NCBI GenBank assembly: GCA_029263215.1
Contig: JAJCXY010000062.1
Coordinates: 1 to 48,580 of the forward strand
DNA: 48,580 nt
Direction of reading: 5' to 3'
Source: Acidimicrobiales bacterium
GTDB lineage: Bacteria; Actinomycetota; Acidimicrobiia; Acidimicrobiales; Aldehydirespiratoraceae
Position 1 is the first letter of the stretch, and every line of letters begins with the position of its first letter. The position numbers and the translations under genes were made by a program. Below the pieces are notes generated by a model. That model was not told where the DNA came from. It searched no databases and saw nothing but the letters and a program-made list of their open reading frames with translations. Below are positions 31,607 through 40,383 of the stretch, in pieces.

Positions 31607-32065
31607 ATGACCGAACAACGGCCGCCCTTCCCCCCATTCGATGAAGCATCGGCCCACGCCAAGGTGCTCGGCGCCGAGGCAGCCTGGAACAGTCGAGATC
31701 CCGAACGAGTCTCGATGGCGTATTCGGTGGACAGCGAGTGGCGAAATCGCGACACCTTTCTCAAGGGCCGCAACGAGATACGAGAGTTCCTCGCCCAGAA
31801 GTGGGCTCGAGAACTCGACTACGCGCTACGCAAGGACCTCTGGGCCTTCACCGGCAACCGGATCGCGGTGCGCTTCCAGTACGAGTCCCTCGATGAGGCA
31901 GGCCAGTGGTGGCGCTCCTACGGAAACGAGAACTGGGAGTTCGACGAGCACGGCCTCATGCATCGTCGCGAGGCGTCCATCAACGACGTCGCCATCGATG
32001 TAGCCGACCGGCGACTCTTCGGCCCCCGAGCCGATGGCGATACCGAGGGATTCCCACTCCGGTGA
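31607..32065 (+). CDS. DUF1348 (NTF2-like) family protein
   Basis: The 152-residue product matches the DUF1348 family of NTF2-fold proteins. Diagnostic parts are [70 protein letters not shown] and [26 protein letters not shown]. The biochemical role of the family is not established. I start at ATG 31607. The stop overlaps the TetR start as GTGA, so the two are co-expressed. Confidence 0.88.
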   Translation: MTEQRPPFPPFDEASAHAKVLGAEAAWNSRDPERVSMAYSVDSEWRNRDTFLKGRNEIREFLAQKWARELDYALRKDLWAFTGNRIAVRFQYESLDEAGQWWRSYGNENWEFDEHGLMHRREASINDVAIDVADRRLFGPRADGDTEGFPLR

Positions 32066-32661
32066 GCCCGGCCGCCATCGTTGACCATGCCGAAGGCGAG
32101 TCGGCCGCCCTAACCGCGGCCGCTGACCTCTTCTACAAGCACGGGATCGCCGCGGTCACGATGAGCGAGATACGAGATCAATCCGGTGTATCTCTTCGAC
32201 GCTTGTACACCCTCTATCCATCCAAGGTCGATCTGGTGTCCGCGTGGCTGCGGCACCGGCACCAGACATGGACCGACTCGTTCAGGCACCGGGTCGAACA
32301 GCGCCTGCAGTCGGGGGACGTCGCGATCGACGCGATCTTCGGCGCTCTCGAGGAGTGGATGACCGAAACGGAGTTTCGTGGCTGCGCGTTCATCAACTCT
32401 CATGCCGAGGCCAGCAAGCTGATCGACGACCACCGCGAGATCATCAGGCTCCACAAGGAGAGCTTCGCCAACTACCTGGAGTCGCTGACCTCCCAGGGGA
32501 GAGCCCTCGCGGTGATCGTCGACGGAGCAATCGTGCAGGCCGCCATCTTCGCCGGGCCCGACCCGATCCACCACGCCCGCCATGCTGCCGAAGCACTCAC
32601 CGCGGCGGTCACAGATCTCCAGGAGAGTGCCGACTCAGGCAGCGATCGCGGGCTCGAGTGA
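32062..32661 (+). CDS. TetR/AcrR-family transcriptional regulator
   Basis: The 199-residue product has the TetR DNA-binding domain: [48 protein letters not shown] (about residues 13-62). A ligand domain with [12 protein letters not shown] follows, as in regulators paired with small-enzyme genes. The GTG start overlaps the DUF1348 stop. It probably represses its own operon and the divergent P450 through the palindrome at 31577-31596. The 3' end overlaps the convergent LysR gene by 27 bases. Confidence 0.88.
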   Translation: MSPAAIVDHAEGESAALTAAADLFYKHGIAAVTMSEIRDQSGVSLRRLYTLYPSKVDLVSAWLRHRHQTWTDSFRHRVEQRLQSGDVAIDAIFGALEEWMTETEFRGCAFINSHAEASKLIDDHREIIRLHKESFANYLESLTSQGRALAVIVDGAIVQAAIFAGPDPIHHARHAAEALTAAVTDLQESADSGSDRGLE

Positions 32662-33558
32662 GAGTGCGCCGACCACATGGTCGAGTGCGTCCCGAATCGC
32701 CGTCAGGGCCGGACGCTGGGCACTCGACCGGCGGACGGCAAGCTGAATCGAACGGGTGAGAGGCTCCGCGAGTTCCAGAACTCGAATCCCCGGCGGTGGT
32801 TCGATCAGACCCAGGTCAGGCACGAGCGCTACCCCCTCACCCGCCGCCACGAGCTTCAGGGAAGCGGTGTAATCATCGAGGGCATGGGCGATCAGGGGCT
32901 CGAATCCCGCCTCACGGCAGGCAGCAAGCACCCACCTTCCACAGCTCATCTCGGTGGGCGAGCAGATGAACCGGCGATCGACAAGGTCGGCAAGCTCCAC
33001 CGTCGGTGAGTCGAGGGGGTCGGACTCGGCGACGATCAGATGGAAGCGGTCGTGGATGATCGTCCAGCGTTCGATGTCGGGCGGCGCCGGCACCGGGGCG
33101 ATCGGATAGTCGATCGCGAACGCGAGATCGATGGTGCCGTGGACCAGTTCATCGATGGCGGCGTCCGGGTCGATCTGGCGGGTGCGTAACTCGAGGTCCG
33201 GGTACCGGAGCCTGAGCTCACCCAACAAGGCCGGGAGCAAGGAGTTGGCGACCGACTCATAGATCGCTGCCTCCACCACACCCTGTACCGCATTTCCCAC
33301 CCTCTCGACCGCAACGAGGGCTTCCTCAGCGTCGGCGAGGAGCCCGTTGGCGCGCCGAACAAGCTCGCGTCCCGCATCGGTGAGGCGAACGTTGCGACCC
33401 ACCCGCTCGAGCACGGGCACCCCGCAGGCTCGTTCGAGGGAGGCGAGCTGCTGAGAGACAGCCGAGGAGGTGTAGCCGAGGGTTTCCGCGGCGGCAGTGA
33501 TAGTGCCCTGAGCGGCGACCTCTCGCAGCAGGCGGAGGTGATGAAGCGTCAGATCCAT
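32635..33558 (-). CDS. LysR-family transcriptional regulator
   Basis: The 307-residue product has the LysR N-terminal helix-turn-helix (LHHLRLLREVAAQGTITAAAETLGYTSSAVSQQLASLERACGVPVLERVGRNVRLT) and a substrate-binding domain with a beta strand at DLAFAIDYPI and ALDDYTASLKLVAAGEGVALVPDLG. The effector is unknown. It is divergent from a small zinc-ribbon gene, with a 19-base palindrome between them that is the likely binding site. Confidence 0.93.
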   Translation of the reverse strand: MDLTLHHLRLLREVAAQGTITAAAETLGYTSSAVSQQLASLERACGVPVLERVGRNVRLTDAGRELVRRANGLLADAEEALVAVERVGNAVQGVVEAAIYESVANSLLPALLGELRLRYPDLELRTRQIDPDAAIDELVHGTIDLAFAIDYPIAPVPAPPDIERWTIIHDRFHLIVAESDPLDSPTVELADLVDRRFICSPTEMSCGRWVLAACREAGFEPLIAHALDDYTASLKLVAAGEGVALVPDLGLIEPPPGIRVLELAEPLTRSIQLAVRRSSAQRPALTAIRDALDHVVGALSLEPAIAA

Positions 33559-33625
33559 GCCTACAGAGTGCCTGATGGAACGATGAAGTAAAAGCGGCTA
33601 TTTATGTCCACTTATCATCGCTTTT

Positions 33626-33644
33626 CCTGAACTATTGGTTCAGG
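33626..33644. promoter_or_regulatory. Palindrome between lysR and zinc-ribbon gene
   Basis: CCTGAAC-TATTG-GTTCAGG has perfect 7-bp arms. It ends 12 bases before the zinc-ribbon start codon in the 98-base divergent region. It is a candidate LysR-type recognition site, although it has T-N13-A symmetry rather than the classic T-N11-A. Confidence 0.55.
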
Positions 33645-33656
33645 CACGCTGGGGAC

Positions 33657-33854
33657 ATGTTTGACATCTACTGCCCTCATTGCCAGCTCCCCCACCTGAT
33701 GGAAACCAAGACGATCCTCTCGACGCACAGCACGAGCGACGGGCCGGTCGCCTACGTCAGATGCCCGAACGGCCACCTGGTCGTCAAGGAGTTCCGGGCC
33801 AACCGCACTCGCGCCGCCGCCGAGTGGGCAGAGTCCTACCGCAAGGCGAGCTGA
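33657..33854 (+). CDS. Small zinc-ribbon-like protein
   Basis: The 65-residue product starts MFDIYCPHCQLPHLMETK and contains YVRCPNGHLVVKEF. The two pairs, CPHC and CPNGH, make a possible zinc site. The ATG is preceded by GGGGA at a good distance. No signal peptide or membrane helix is present. Function is unknown. It may be controlled by the divergent LysR regulator. Confidence 0.7.
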   Translation: MFDIYCPHCQLPHLMETKTILSTHSTSDGPVAYVRCPNGHLVVKEFRANRTRAAAEWAESYRKAS

Positions 33855-33870
33855 TCTCGACGGCCTCGGA

Positions 33871-34449
33871 TCAACCGGTGACGGTCGGGCGAAGAACAAG
33901 CACGCCTTCCACGACCTCGCCGAAGAGGACTATCTCATCTTGGGTGTAGGTGAGTCCGTCGTGGATCACGAGATCGGCGCCGATCACGTCCAGTTCGAGA
34001 TTCTCGACCAGCACGCTCGCTCCGCCACATTCGTAGCGTTCGCCTGCGGGGGCGAGACTCTCACAGAGCCGTACGCCGTCGCCATCGTCGAAGCCGTGGC
34101 CCTTGACCGCCAGGACTCCGGTTGCCTCGGTGGTCAGGGCATCGCCGACCAAGAGTCCACCTTCGACCAGAACCCCGGTGGAGGAGTCGGCGTCGACAAG
34201 CGGGGCCTCCGGCTCATCATCGATCGGAGGGAGATCTTGGCCTGTATCTGGCAAGGCCGGGTTGTCGGTGCAGTCCGGCTCGTCCGCGAGGCACGCCGAT
34301 GCCGTTCCCGGCCCCTCGTCACCGCCTTCGGTATTGATAGGAAGCTCCTCGGCATCTGTGACCGACTCAGCATCTGATCCACACGCGGCGGACAGCAGGG
34401 CCACCGCGGCCAGGCCAGCCAGCGCGGATGTCCAACGTTTCTTGGCCAT
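33871..34449 (-). CDS. Lipoprotein of unknown function
   Basis: The 192-residue product has a clear lipoprotein signal with lipobox LSAAC (Cys23), then an acidic, low-complexity spacer to about residue 90. A small beta-rich domain follows (GVLAVKGHGFDDGDGVRLCESLAPAGERYECGGASVLVENLEL), with two cysteines likely forming a disulfide. I do not recognise a family. It is convergent with the zinc-ribbon gene. Confidence 0.75.
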   Translation of the reverse strand: MAKKRWTSALAGLAAVALLSAACGSDAESVTDAEELPINTEGGDEGPGTASACLADEPDCTDNPALPDTGQDLPPIDDEPEAPLVDADSSTGVLVEGGLLVGDALTTEATGVLAVKGHGFDDGDGVRLCESLAPAGERYECGGASVLVENLELDVIGADLVIHDGLTYTQDEIVLFGEVVEGVLVLRPTVTG

Positions 34450-34614
34450 GTCGGCCTCTCCTTAGATCACAGATGCCTCGTGCACCCTTGCGTCGACCAA
34501 TCAGACGAAACAAGTCACGTTCGAGTTCCCCAGCAGCAGAACTTCCTCCAGGAGCACAGCGTCCGGCCCTGTGAGAGACCCCGAATTCGTACAGCTCACG
34601 AAAGAAGTGCTCAC

Positions 34615-34924
34615 ATGCCAGCAGTTACAAGCGTCGCCACATGGGTCCGAATCCGGGCAAGGCCGGCGAGTTTCTCGCCAATGCCGCTACGGCGAAGGCA
34701 ATCCACGAGCGATTGGGGGCCCAGGTGATGATGGCCAGACCCAATCCGGCGGCGTTCCGATGAGTGTCGTCAACATGCTCAGCTTCGAGTCCGGTTCCGA
34801 CTACGGCGCGTTCATCGATGCCATCAATGCCGACGATGAATGGCTCCAGTTCTGGGCGTCGGTGGCCACCGATCCCAGTGCTCAGCTGGTGGGGTCTGCC
34901 CTCAACAGCGCGCTCGACGTGTAG
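34615..34924 (+). pseudogene. Frameshifted alpha-beta-barrel (NIPSNAP/ABM-like) gene
   Basis: Three consecutive frames read as one about 100-residue protein. MPAVTSVATW (from 34615) continues as GPNPGKAGEFLANAATAKAIHERLGAQVMMARPNPAAF (frame of 34641) and then as MSVVNMLSFESGSDYGAFIDAINADDEWLQFWASVATDPSAQLVGSAL (from 34760). The joined pattern resembles small dimeric alpha-beta-barrel proteins. Each join needs a -1 shift, as if one base were missing near 34642-34646 (a GGG run) and near 34757-34761. It may be a true pseudogene or carry sequencing errors. As an alternative, the last part could be expressed alone from its ATGA-overlapping start. Confidence 0.6.
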
Positions 34925-34983
34925 CCGGCTCCATCGCATTCAGACGCCGACGCCTGCCGGCGCCAAGGCCCTACCGTGAGAGC

Positions 34984-35625
34984 ATGACTCCTGACAACGC
35001 ACCGGTGCCGTGGATGCGGCGCATGGTGTGGACCCCGGTCGGCCTGCTCGTTGTCGCGCTCGCTCTCATCTGGGGCATCGAGATCGCCGACTCGGTCGCC
35101 TTGGACGATCGACTCCAGGGCAACGGCATTCGACCGCGCCGCGACGAGGGACTCGCCGGCATCTTGTGGACGCCGTTCCTCCACTCCGACTTCGGCCACG
35201 TGGCGTCGAATTCAGTTCCCCTGATGGCCCTTGGCGGGCTGGTGGCCATCCGCGGCATGCGCTACTGGGCCCGGGCCACCGCAGTCGTGATCGTGGGAGG
35301 CGGTGGGCTCACCTGGCTGGTCGCAGCCGACGGCAACCACATCGGGGCGAGTGGAGTGGTATTCGGCTACTTCGGGGCCATCGTCGGAGCCGCTGTATTC
35401 GAGCGACGACCGAAGGCTCTCGCCCCGGCCCTGCTCGCCCTCGGCTTCTACGGCGGCTTGGTGGCGGGGCTCGTGCCTCAGACCTCGATCTCCTGGGAGG
35501 GCCACCTGTTCGGCTTGGTGGCCGGCATCGTCGCGGCGCGTTGGCTGAAAGAGCCGCGCCAACCCCGAGTAGCCGCATCCGACAAGGTCCAACCCTGGGA
35601 ACTCGACGAGCCCTGGCTCGACTGA
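34984..35625 (+). CDS. Rhomboid-family intramembrane serine protease
   Basis: The 213-residue membrane protein has the rhomboid catalytic pair: Ser123 in GASGVVFGYFG and His174 in SWEGHLFGLVAG. The HSDFGHVASNSVPL segment (residues 67-80) is the conserved loop/helix with HxxxHxxxN-like residues. About six membrane helices are predicted. Such enzymes cut single-pass membrane proteins within the bilayer. The substrate is unknown. I start at ATG 34984. Confidence 0.92.
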   Translation: MTPDNAPVPWMRRMVWTPVGLLVVALALIWGIEIADSVALDDRLQGNGIRPRRDEGLAGILWTPFLHSDFGHVASNSVPLMALGGLVAIRGMRYWARATAVVIVGGGGLTWLVAADGNHIGASGVVFGYFGAIVGAAVFERRPKALAPALLALGFYGGLVAGLVPQTSISWEGHLFGLVAGIVAARWLKEPRQPRVAASDKVQPWELDEPWLD

Positions 35626-35717
35626 AGTATCGCGCCGCCAGCCGAGTGTCACGCTATGGCGGTACGATGGAGTTACTCCCCTCGGGGAGGCCGCACCTTG
35701 AAAACAGACGGCACCAC

Positions 35718-36105
35718 GGGGCTGATCGGTTTCGACGTTGGGACCGGGAGGCTTTGGTGTGCGACCGGAGTTGCTCAGACTCCTTAAACGGGGCAAACAC
35801 AGAGACGCCAATACGGACGATCTCACTCTCGCAGCCTGATCTAGGTCAGTAAGTAGAGAGTCATCGCGAGCAGCAATGCCACGCGGGGCCTGACCATCGC
35901 AGCCTGTCACCAGAAGCGGTGGTGGACGGTAGGGAAAGACCACTGACAGCAGGCAAAGACCGCTGACATCGGAGAAAGATCCGGCGGCTGGGCCTCGTGC
36001 CCACTCGACCCGGCGAGCTGGTGGCCGTGAGCCAGAAGCTCGGGAATGGTCGTAGCGCGTCAGGTCGCCACCTGACGGACGAGGGTTCGATTCCCTCCAG
36101 CTCCA
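35718..36105 (+). ncRNA. ssrA: Transfer-messenger RNA (tmRNA)
   Basis: The tRNA-like ends pair: GGGGCTG at 35718 with CAGCTCC at 36098-36104, followed by discriminator A and no encoded CCA. GGTTTCGAC follows the acceptor stem as in other tmRNAs, and the T-arm GAGGGTTCGATTCCCTC is intact. The tag frame, by comparison with other actinobacterial tmRNAs, resumes at GCC 35807 and reads ANTDDLTLAA, then stop TGA 35837-35839. The LAA end is the signal recognised by ClpXP, encoded in this window. About 388 bases long, with a terminator 20 bases downstream. Confidence 0.95.
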
Positions 36106-36124
36106 CAGCACCCGTGTTAATTCC

Positions 36125-36159
36125 TGGCCCGAGCTCATGCTCGGGCCAGCCGTCTTTTT
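36125..36159 (+). terminator. Rho-independent terminator of ssrA
   Basis: A perfect 10-bp GC-rich stem, TGGCCCGAGC / GCTCGGGCCA, with loop TCAT is followed by GCCGTCTTTTT. It is the clearest intrinsic terminator in the window. Confidence 0.92.
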
Positions 36160-36236
36160 CGACCCCCCCGGCCCGAGTCGTCGGCGCCAGTAGCCCCGAG
36201 TACGATGTGAACGATCACTTACTTACGGAGAAGCTC

Positions 36237-37460
36237 ATGTCGGACGCCCTGACCCCCGAGAACGCGGAGGCATTCCGTACCCGTTGCCGCGAGTTCCTCG
36301 ACGAGCACGCAACCGGCATCCACCTCGCGGGCGACCCGGACACGCGCGGGGCAAAGCGACTCGAAGCCGCCAAGGTCTTCATGCAGGCCGCGACCGGAGC
36401 CGGGCTGGCCGGACTCACCTACCCCACTGAATACGGCGGTCAAGGACTCGACCGCCAACACGATCTGATCTGGCGCGAAGAATACGCAAAATATCCCAGC
36501 ATGACCAACGAGCTGACCATCAGCCACGGCATGTGCCTGCCCATGGTGGCCGAGTACGGAAGCCACGAGCAGAAGTCTGCCTTCATGGCCGATCAGATCT
36601 CGGCCCGTTCGGTGTGGTGCCAAATGTTCTCCGAGCCCGACGCCGGGTCCGACGTCGCCAGCCTCCAAACCAAGGCCGAACGCGACGGCGACACCTGGGT
36701 GATCAACGGCCAGAAGGTCTGGACCACTCTCGCCCACGTCTCCGACTACGGCGTCATCATCGCCCGCACCAACCCCGACGTCGCCAAGCACGCCGGAATC
36801 TCAATGTTCATCGTGCCCATGGACGCTCCCGGCATTGAAACACGCGCCATCCATCAGATCGATGGAGGTCTCCACTTCAACGAGGTGTTCTTCACCGACG
36901 TGGAAGTTCCGGCCGACCACCTGCTGGGAGAACTCAACAACGGCTGGAACATGGCAACCGCGATGCTCATGTACGAGCGAGTAGCGATCGGCACCGGCAC
37001 CACCAGCGGAATCAGCACCTCGCTCTCCGACGGGCTCATCGAGGAGGCCACCAAGCGCGGCACGATCACCGACCCGGTGCTGCGCCAGAAGCTCATGAAG
37101 CTTCGCGCCTTGGAAACCACCGCCGCTCTGGTTCGTATGCGAACCCGAGCCGAACTCCAGGCCGGCAAGACCCCCGGACCCGGTGGCTCCCTCACCAAGC
37201 TCAACTCCACCGCCATCATGGATGTCTATCGGAGCCTGTCCCTCGAGATCGTCGGACCCGCAAGCGTGGCATGGGACGACCCATCCGGCGCGACGTGGCA
37301 GCGGGTGGCGGTGGGCTCGTTCATGGGCGGCATCGCTGGCGGCACCAACGAGATCCAGCGCAACATCATCGGCGATCGCGTGCTGGGACTCCCTCGCGAC
37401 ATCAGCGTCGACAAGGGAGTGCCGTTCAACGAACTCAAGCTCGGCACTCAGCGCAACTGA
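36237..37460 (+). CDS. Acyl-CoA dehydrogenase family protein
   Basis: This 407-residue FAD enzyme has the ACAD N-terminal helical domain, the middle beta domain (WCQMFSEPDAGSDVASLQTKAERDGDTWVINGQKVWTT) and the C-terminal helical domain ending GGTNEIQRNIIGDRVLGLPRD. The base/flavin region MFSEPDAGSD is intact. The substrate class is unknown. The ATG at 36237 has GGAG nearby. A kinase-like phosphotransferase and SDR at 39334-41167 suggest a CoA-ester pathway. The gene ends two bases before a convergent SDR gene. Confidence 0.93.
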   Translation: MSDALTPENAEAFRTRCREFLDEHATGIHLAGDPDTRGAKRLEAAKVFMQAATGAGLAGLTYPTEYGGQGLDRQHDLIWREEYAKYPSMTNELTISHGMCLPMVAEYGSHEQKSAFMADQISARSVWCQMFSEPDAGSDVASLQTKAERDGDTWVINGQKVWTTLAHVSDYGVIIARTNPDVAKHAGISMFIVPMDAPGIETRAIHQIDGGLHFNEVFFTDVEVPADHLLGELNNGWNMATAMLMYERVAIGTGTTSGISTSLSDGLIEEATKRGTITDPVLRQKLMKLRALETTAALVRMRTRAELQAGKTPGPGGSLTKLNSTAIMDVYRSLSLEIVGPASVAWDDPSGATWQRVAVGSFMGGIAGGTNEIQRNIIGDRVLGLPRDISVDKGVPFNELKLGTQRN

Positions 37461-37462
37461 AC

Positions 37463-38332
37463 TCAGCCAACCAGCTCTTCGCTGATGCTCCAGAGGCGAG
37501 CCGATGCCACGACGTCGAGAGCATTCTCCTGAGCTGTCGCGATCCTGCTCCTCGCCAGGTAGGCGCCGGTCACACCCGTGAGCTCGGGGGACGTAGCTGC
37601 CCATACCGAAGTCCGAGCACCGCTCTCCGGCGACAGGGCCACCCGACCGAACACCGGCCACAAGGCTTCGCCCAGGCGGCTCTGCTCACTGTCGCGTGCG
37701 AGCCGGGTTTTCACGGCGCCGGGATGCACACAATTCACCGTGACACGCGAGTCGTCGATCCGGAGGGCCAAACCACGCGTGTGCAAGATGTTGGCCAGCT
37801 TCGACTGGGAGTAGACCCTCAGGCCCCGCCAGGCTCCGTAGCGGCCTCGACGGTTGTGCAGATCGTCGAAATCGAGACGCTTCACGAAACGATGGGCATC
37901 GCTCGCAACGATCACGACACGAGCCGAGCCCGCCGCCGTCAGCAGGGGGAGCAACTCCGAAACGAGTAGAAAATGCCCGAGATGGTTGACCCCGATCGTG
38001 TACTCGAAACCGTCCACGGTCTCACGGCGTCGGGCCGACATCACCCCAGCGTTGTTGATCAGCACGTCGAGCGAACGACGCTCTGCACACAACTCCTCGG
38101 CCAGCGCCCTCACCGACCCCAGGTCGTCGAGATGCAGGAGTCGGAAGTCGACACTGGCTGCCGGTCTGGTTCGCCGTATCTCATCGACCACGCCCTGCCC
38201 CGACTCCTCGCTGCGGCAGGTGAAGATCACATCGGCGTCTCGGTCGGCCAGGGCTTCCACCGTGGCGCGACCTATCCCGGTGGTGCCACCGGTGAGCAGA
38301 ACCGTCTTGCCCCGTATGTCCCAGTCCCCCAT
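37463..38332 (-). CDS. Short-chain dehydrogenase/reductase (retinol dehydrogenase-like)
   Basis: The 289-residue Rossmann-fold enzyme has the cofactor motif TGGTTGIGRATV, NNAGVM, the catalytic Ser in VIVASDAHRF and YSQSKLAN (Y-x3-K). The TCRSEESG stretch after strand 2 favours NADP(H). CVHPGAVKTRL follows the active site. Proteins of this subgroup act on lipophilic alcohols or ketones, but the substrate here is unknown. It is convergent with the acyl-CoA dehydrogenase gene. Confidence 0.92.
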   Translation of the reverse strand: MGDWDIRGKTVLLTGGTTGIGRATVEALADRDADVIFTCRSEESGQGVVDEIRRTRPAASVDFRLLHLDDLGSVRALAEELCAERRSLDVLINNAGVMSARRRETVDGFEYTIGVNHLGHFLLVSELLPLLTAAGSARVVIVASDAHRFVKRLDFDDLHNRRGRYGAWRGLRVYSQSKLANILHTRGLALRIDDSRVTVNCVHPGAVKTRLARDSEQSRLGEALWPVFGRVALSPESGARTSVWAATSPELTGVTGAYLARSRIATAQENALDVVASARLWSISEELVG

Positions 38333-38494
38333 CCACTTGATCCTGCCATGCTCAGGGCTCCATCACCGCGACACAGCGTCGGCCCGATTTTCGAGATCGA
38401 ATCCGACGCTGCATCAACCTGGAGGGGTTGGTTTCGCCCCCATCGGCAGAAGGCGCACGGATGTGAGGTCTGAGCGATGTGCTCGGCTCCGGCG

Positions 38495-39286
38495 CTACAC
38501 CCTGACCGACGCCTCGAGGAAGGGCCTCACGATGTTCAGAACGGATGCGACCTGATGAAACGCTGCGCCCGAGTCGCCCACCACCACACCCGATGCGATA
38601 GGTAGCGCCTCCGCCCTCTCAGCGTTGTCGGAGTGGAACCATTCACCCTCGCCCCAGTAGGCAAGGGTGGGAACGCTCGGTAGTACAAACCCGCGGGGTC
38701 GCAACAGATCGGATCGGAGCTGAGCCGACACCACGCGCGGGTCATTTTCCGCAATCGCCCTCGAGCGATCCTCGGCCGACACCGTGCAGAGTTCGGAATC
38801 GAAGTAGGCCTCCCAATCGCCACGTTCGAGTAGGCCCGCCACCCGCTCCACCTTTGCGGCATGATCAGGGCCGAGCAGGCGATATGTGTGTGGCATGTCG
38901 CCCAGAAACAGGCAGCCGACAACCACCCTGCTCACCAGGTCGGGACGCCGACGAGCGAGTCCGATCGCATACTCCGCACCGCTCGAGTAACCCCATACCG
39001 CGGCCGACTCGACCGACTCGCGTTCGAACACCGACAAAAGCTGTACCACCACCGATTCCGGGCTGTAGGCGTTGCGGTCGAGGGACACATCGCTCTGGCC
39101 ATGACCCAGAAGATCGACCGCGATCACCCGATGTTGGCCGGTCAACCCGTCGAAGTAGCCAGCACGGTGCCACGCCTCCGCAGACTGAAGCCGTCCCGGA
39201 ATCAAGACAAGAGGCGCACCATCACCAGCCACCAGATAACTGATGCGAATTCCATCAGATGTGACAACCTCCCGCCGAGGAGTCAT
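38495..39286 (-). CDS. Alpha/beta hydrolase
   Basis: The 263-residue product has the alpha/beta hydrolase fold: oxyanion strand LVLIPGRLQSAEAW, nucleophile elbow GYSSGAEYA (G-x-S-x-G) and a C-terminal His in GAAFHQVASV. The acid is likely Asp/Glu near YWGEGEWF. The reaction is unknown. I start at ATG 39286, which has AGGTGG five bases upstream, rather than the in-frame GTG at 39295. The 162-base gap to the SDR gene downstream (38333-38494) holds nothing I can identify. Confidence 0.88.
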   Translation of the reverse strand: MTPRREVVTSDGIRISYLVAGDGAPLVLIPGRLQSAEAWHRAGYFDGLTGQHRVIAVDLLGHGQSDVSLDRNAYSPESVVVQLLSVFERESVESAAVWGYSSGAEYAIGLARRRPDLVSRVVVGCLFLGDMPHTYRLLGPDHAAKVERVAGLLERGDWEAYFDSELCTVSAEDRSRAIAENDPRVVSAQLRSDLLRPRGFVLPSVPTLAYWGEGEWFHSDNAERAEALPIASGVVVGDSGAAFHQVASVLNIVRPFLEASVRV

Positions 39287-39333
39287 CAGAGCCACCTTCC
39301 GCCTGTCTCACCAACCCTACATCACACTGCAGT

Positions 39334-40383
39334 TCAGCTCCGGGCGATGATCTCCGCGCCCCGCTCGAAAAGTGCCACCGTGGTGGCGTGCAGGAGATTT
39401 CCGAACTCCATCGCCGCTTTGCCCGCCTGAGCCCGCGCGTGGGTGCCCTCCAAGATGATGCCCGTCTTGTAGCAAGCGAGAACGCCGTACCATTCGATGG
39501 CGCTCAGGTCGCGGCTGCTGAGCTCCCGGTAGCGGTTCACCAGGTCGTCGATATCAGGGAAACCGCGCCACGGCTCCACCTTCGCCGGTCCGGCGGCGCG
39601 CCGATCGGCGGCGGGCCACATCGCCATGATGAGCCCTACGTCGATGAGAGGATCACCGATCGTGGCGAGCTCCCAATCGACGATCGCCGCCAGATCCGCT
39701 CGATCGTTGCGGAACATGACGTTGCCCAGGTGGTAGTCGCCGTGGATGATGCCAGGGGTGAACGAGAGAGGACGATTCCTCTCCAACCAGTCCGCGATCT
39801 CCGCGAGGTGAGGAATGTCGGGGCCGAGATAGCCGTCGAGCTCGGAATACGAGTCGAGATGGGCCTGCCATCTGGGGACCTGGCGCTGCAGGTAGTCGTC
39901 GGGACGGCCGAACCCGTCGAGTCCGACCGCTAGATAGTCGACCTCGCCGAGCGCAACCAGCGCATCTACGAACGACATACCCATCGCCCACTGCACGGCA
40001 GGTTCGTGGTGTGAGTCGGGCAGGTCCATGGTGGGGGCAAACCCGTCGACCGCCTCCATCAGATAGAAGGCCGCTCCGAGAACGTCCTCGTCGGGCTCCG
40101 CCGCGATGAGTTGGGGATGAGGAACCGCTGATCCGGTCAGGGCGCCGAGGACCCTCGCCTCTCTGCGCATGGTCTCATCGCTGTTGCGCCGCTTGTGCTC
40201 GGGGGGTCGCCGCAGAACGAAGAGGCGCCCTTCGCGTTCGAAACGCAGCAGGAGGTTCTGGGTGCCCCCGGCCAACACCGTGAGATCGGAAATGTCGCCA
40301 CTGCCGAGCCGGCGCTCATCCATCCATGCCCGCAAACGGGCAAGGTCGACCACCGACGGGTCGACGGGTTGTGATTCAGCCAC
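39334..40383 (-). CDS. Phosphotransferase (APH/ACAD10-11 kinase-like)
   Basis: The 349-residue product has the kinase-like fold of aminoglycoside phosphotransferases and of the kinase domain of ACAD10/11. N-terminal LTVLAGGTQNLLLRFE binds ATP, then the catalytic HGDYHLGNVMF and the metal-binding IVDWELATIGDPLIDVGL follow. Members phosphorylate 4-hydroxyacyl-CoAs in fatty acid or levulinate catabolism. The GTG at 40383 is preceded by GAGGTGG and overlaps the SDR gene by eight bases. Antibiotic resistance is unlikely given the context. Confidence 0.88.
   Translation of the reverse strand: MAESQPVDPSVVDLARLRAWMDERRLGSGDISDLTVLAGGTQNLLLRFEREGRLFVLRRPPEHKRRNSDETMRREARVLGALTGSAVPHPQLIAAEPDEDVLGAAFYLMEAVDGFAPTMDLPDSHHEPAVQWAMGMSFVDALVALGEVDYLAVGLDGFGRPDDYLQRQVPRWQAHLDSYSELDGYLGPDIPHLAEIADWLERNRPLSFTPGIIHGDYHLGNVMFRNDRADLAAIVDWELATIGDPLIDVGLIMAMWPAADRRAAGPAKVEPWRGFPDIDDLVNRYRELSSRDLSAIEWYGVLACYKTGIILEGTHARAQAGKAAMEFGNLLHATTVALFERGAEIIARS

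Noticed and set aside
35793..35852. tmRNA tag frame beginning GCA AAC ACA
   Set aside because: It gives a 19-residue peptide ending PDLGQ rather than LAA. The GCC 35807 frame ends in LAA as required.
39334..40383. Aminoglycoside resistance gene
   Set aside because: The kinase fold is shared, but the operon partners and ACAD10/11-like pattern point to CoA-ester metabolism.
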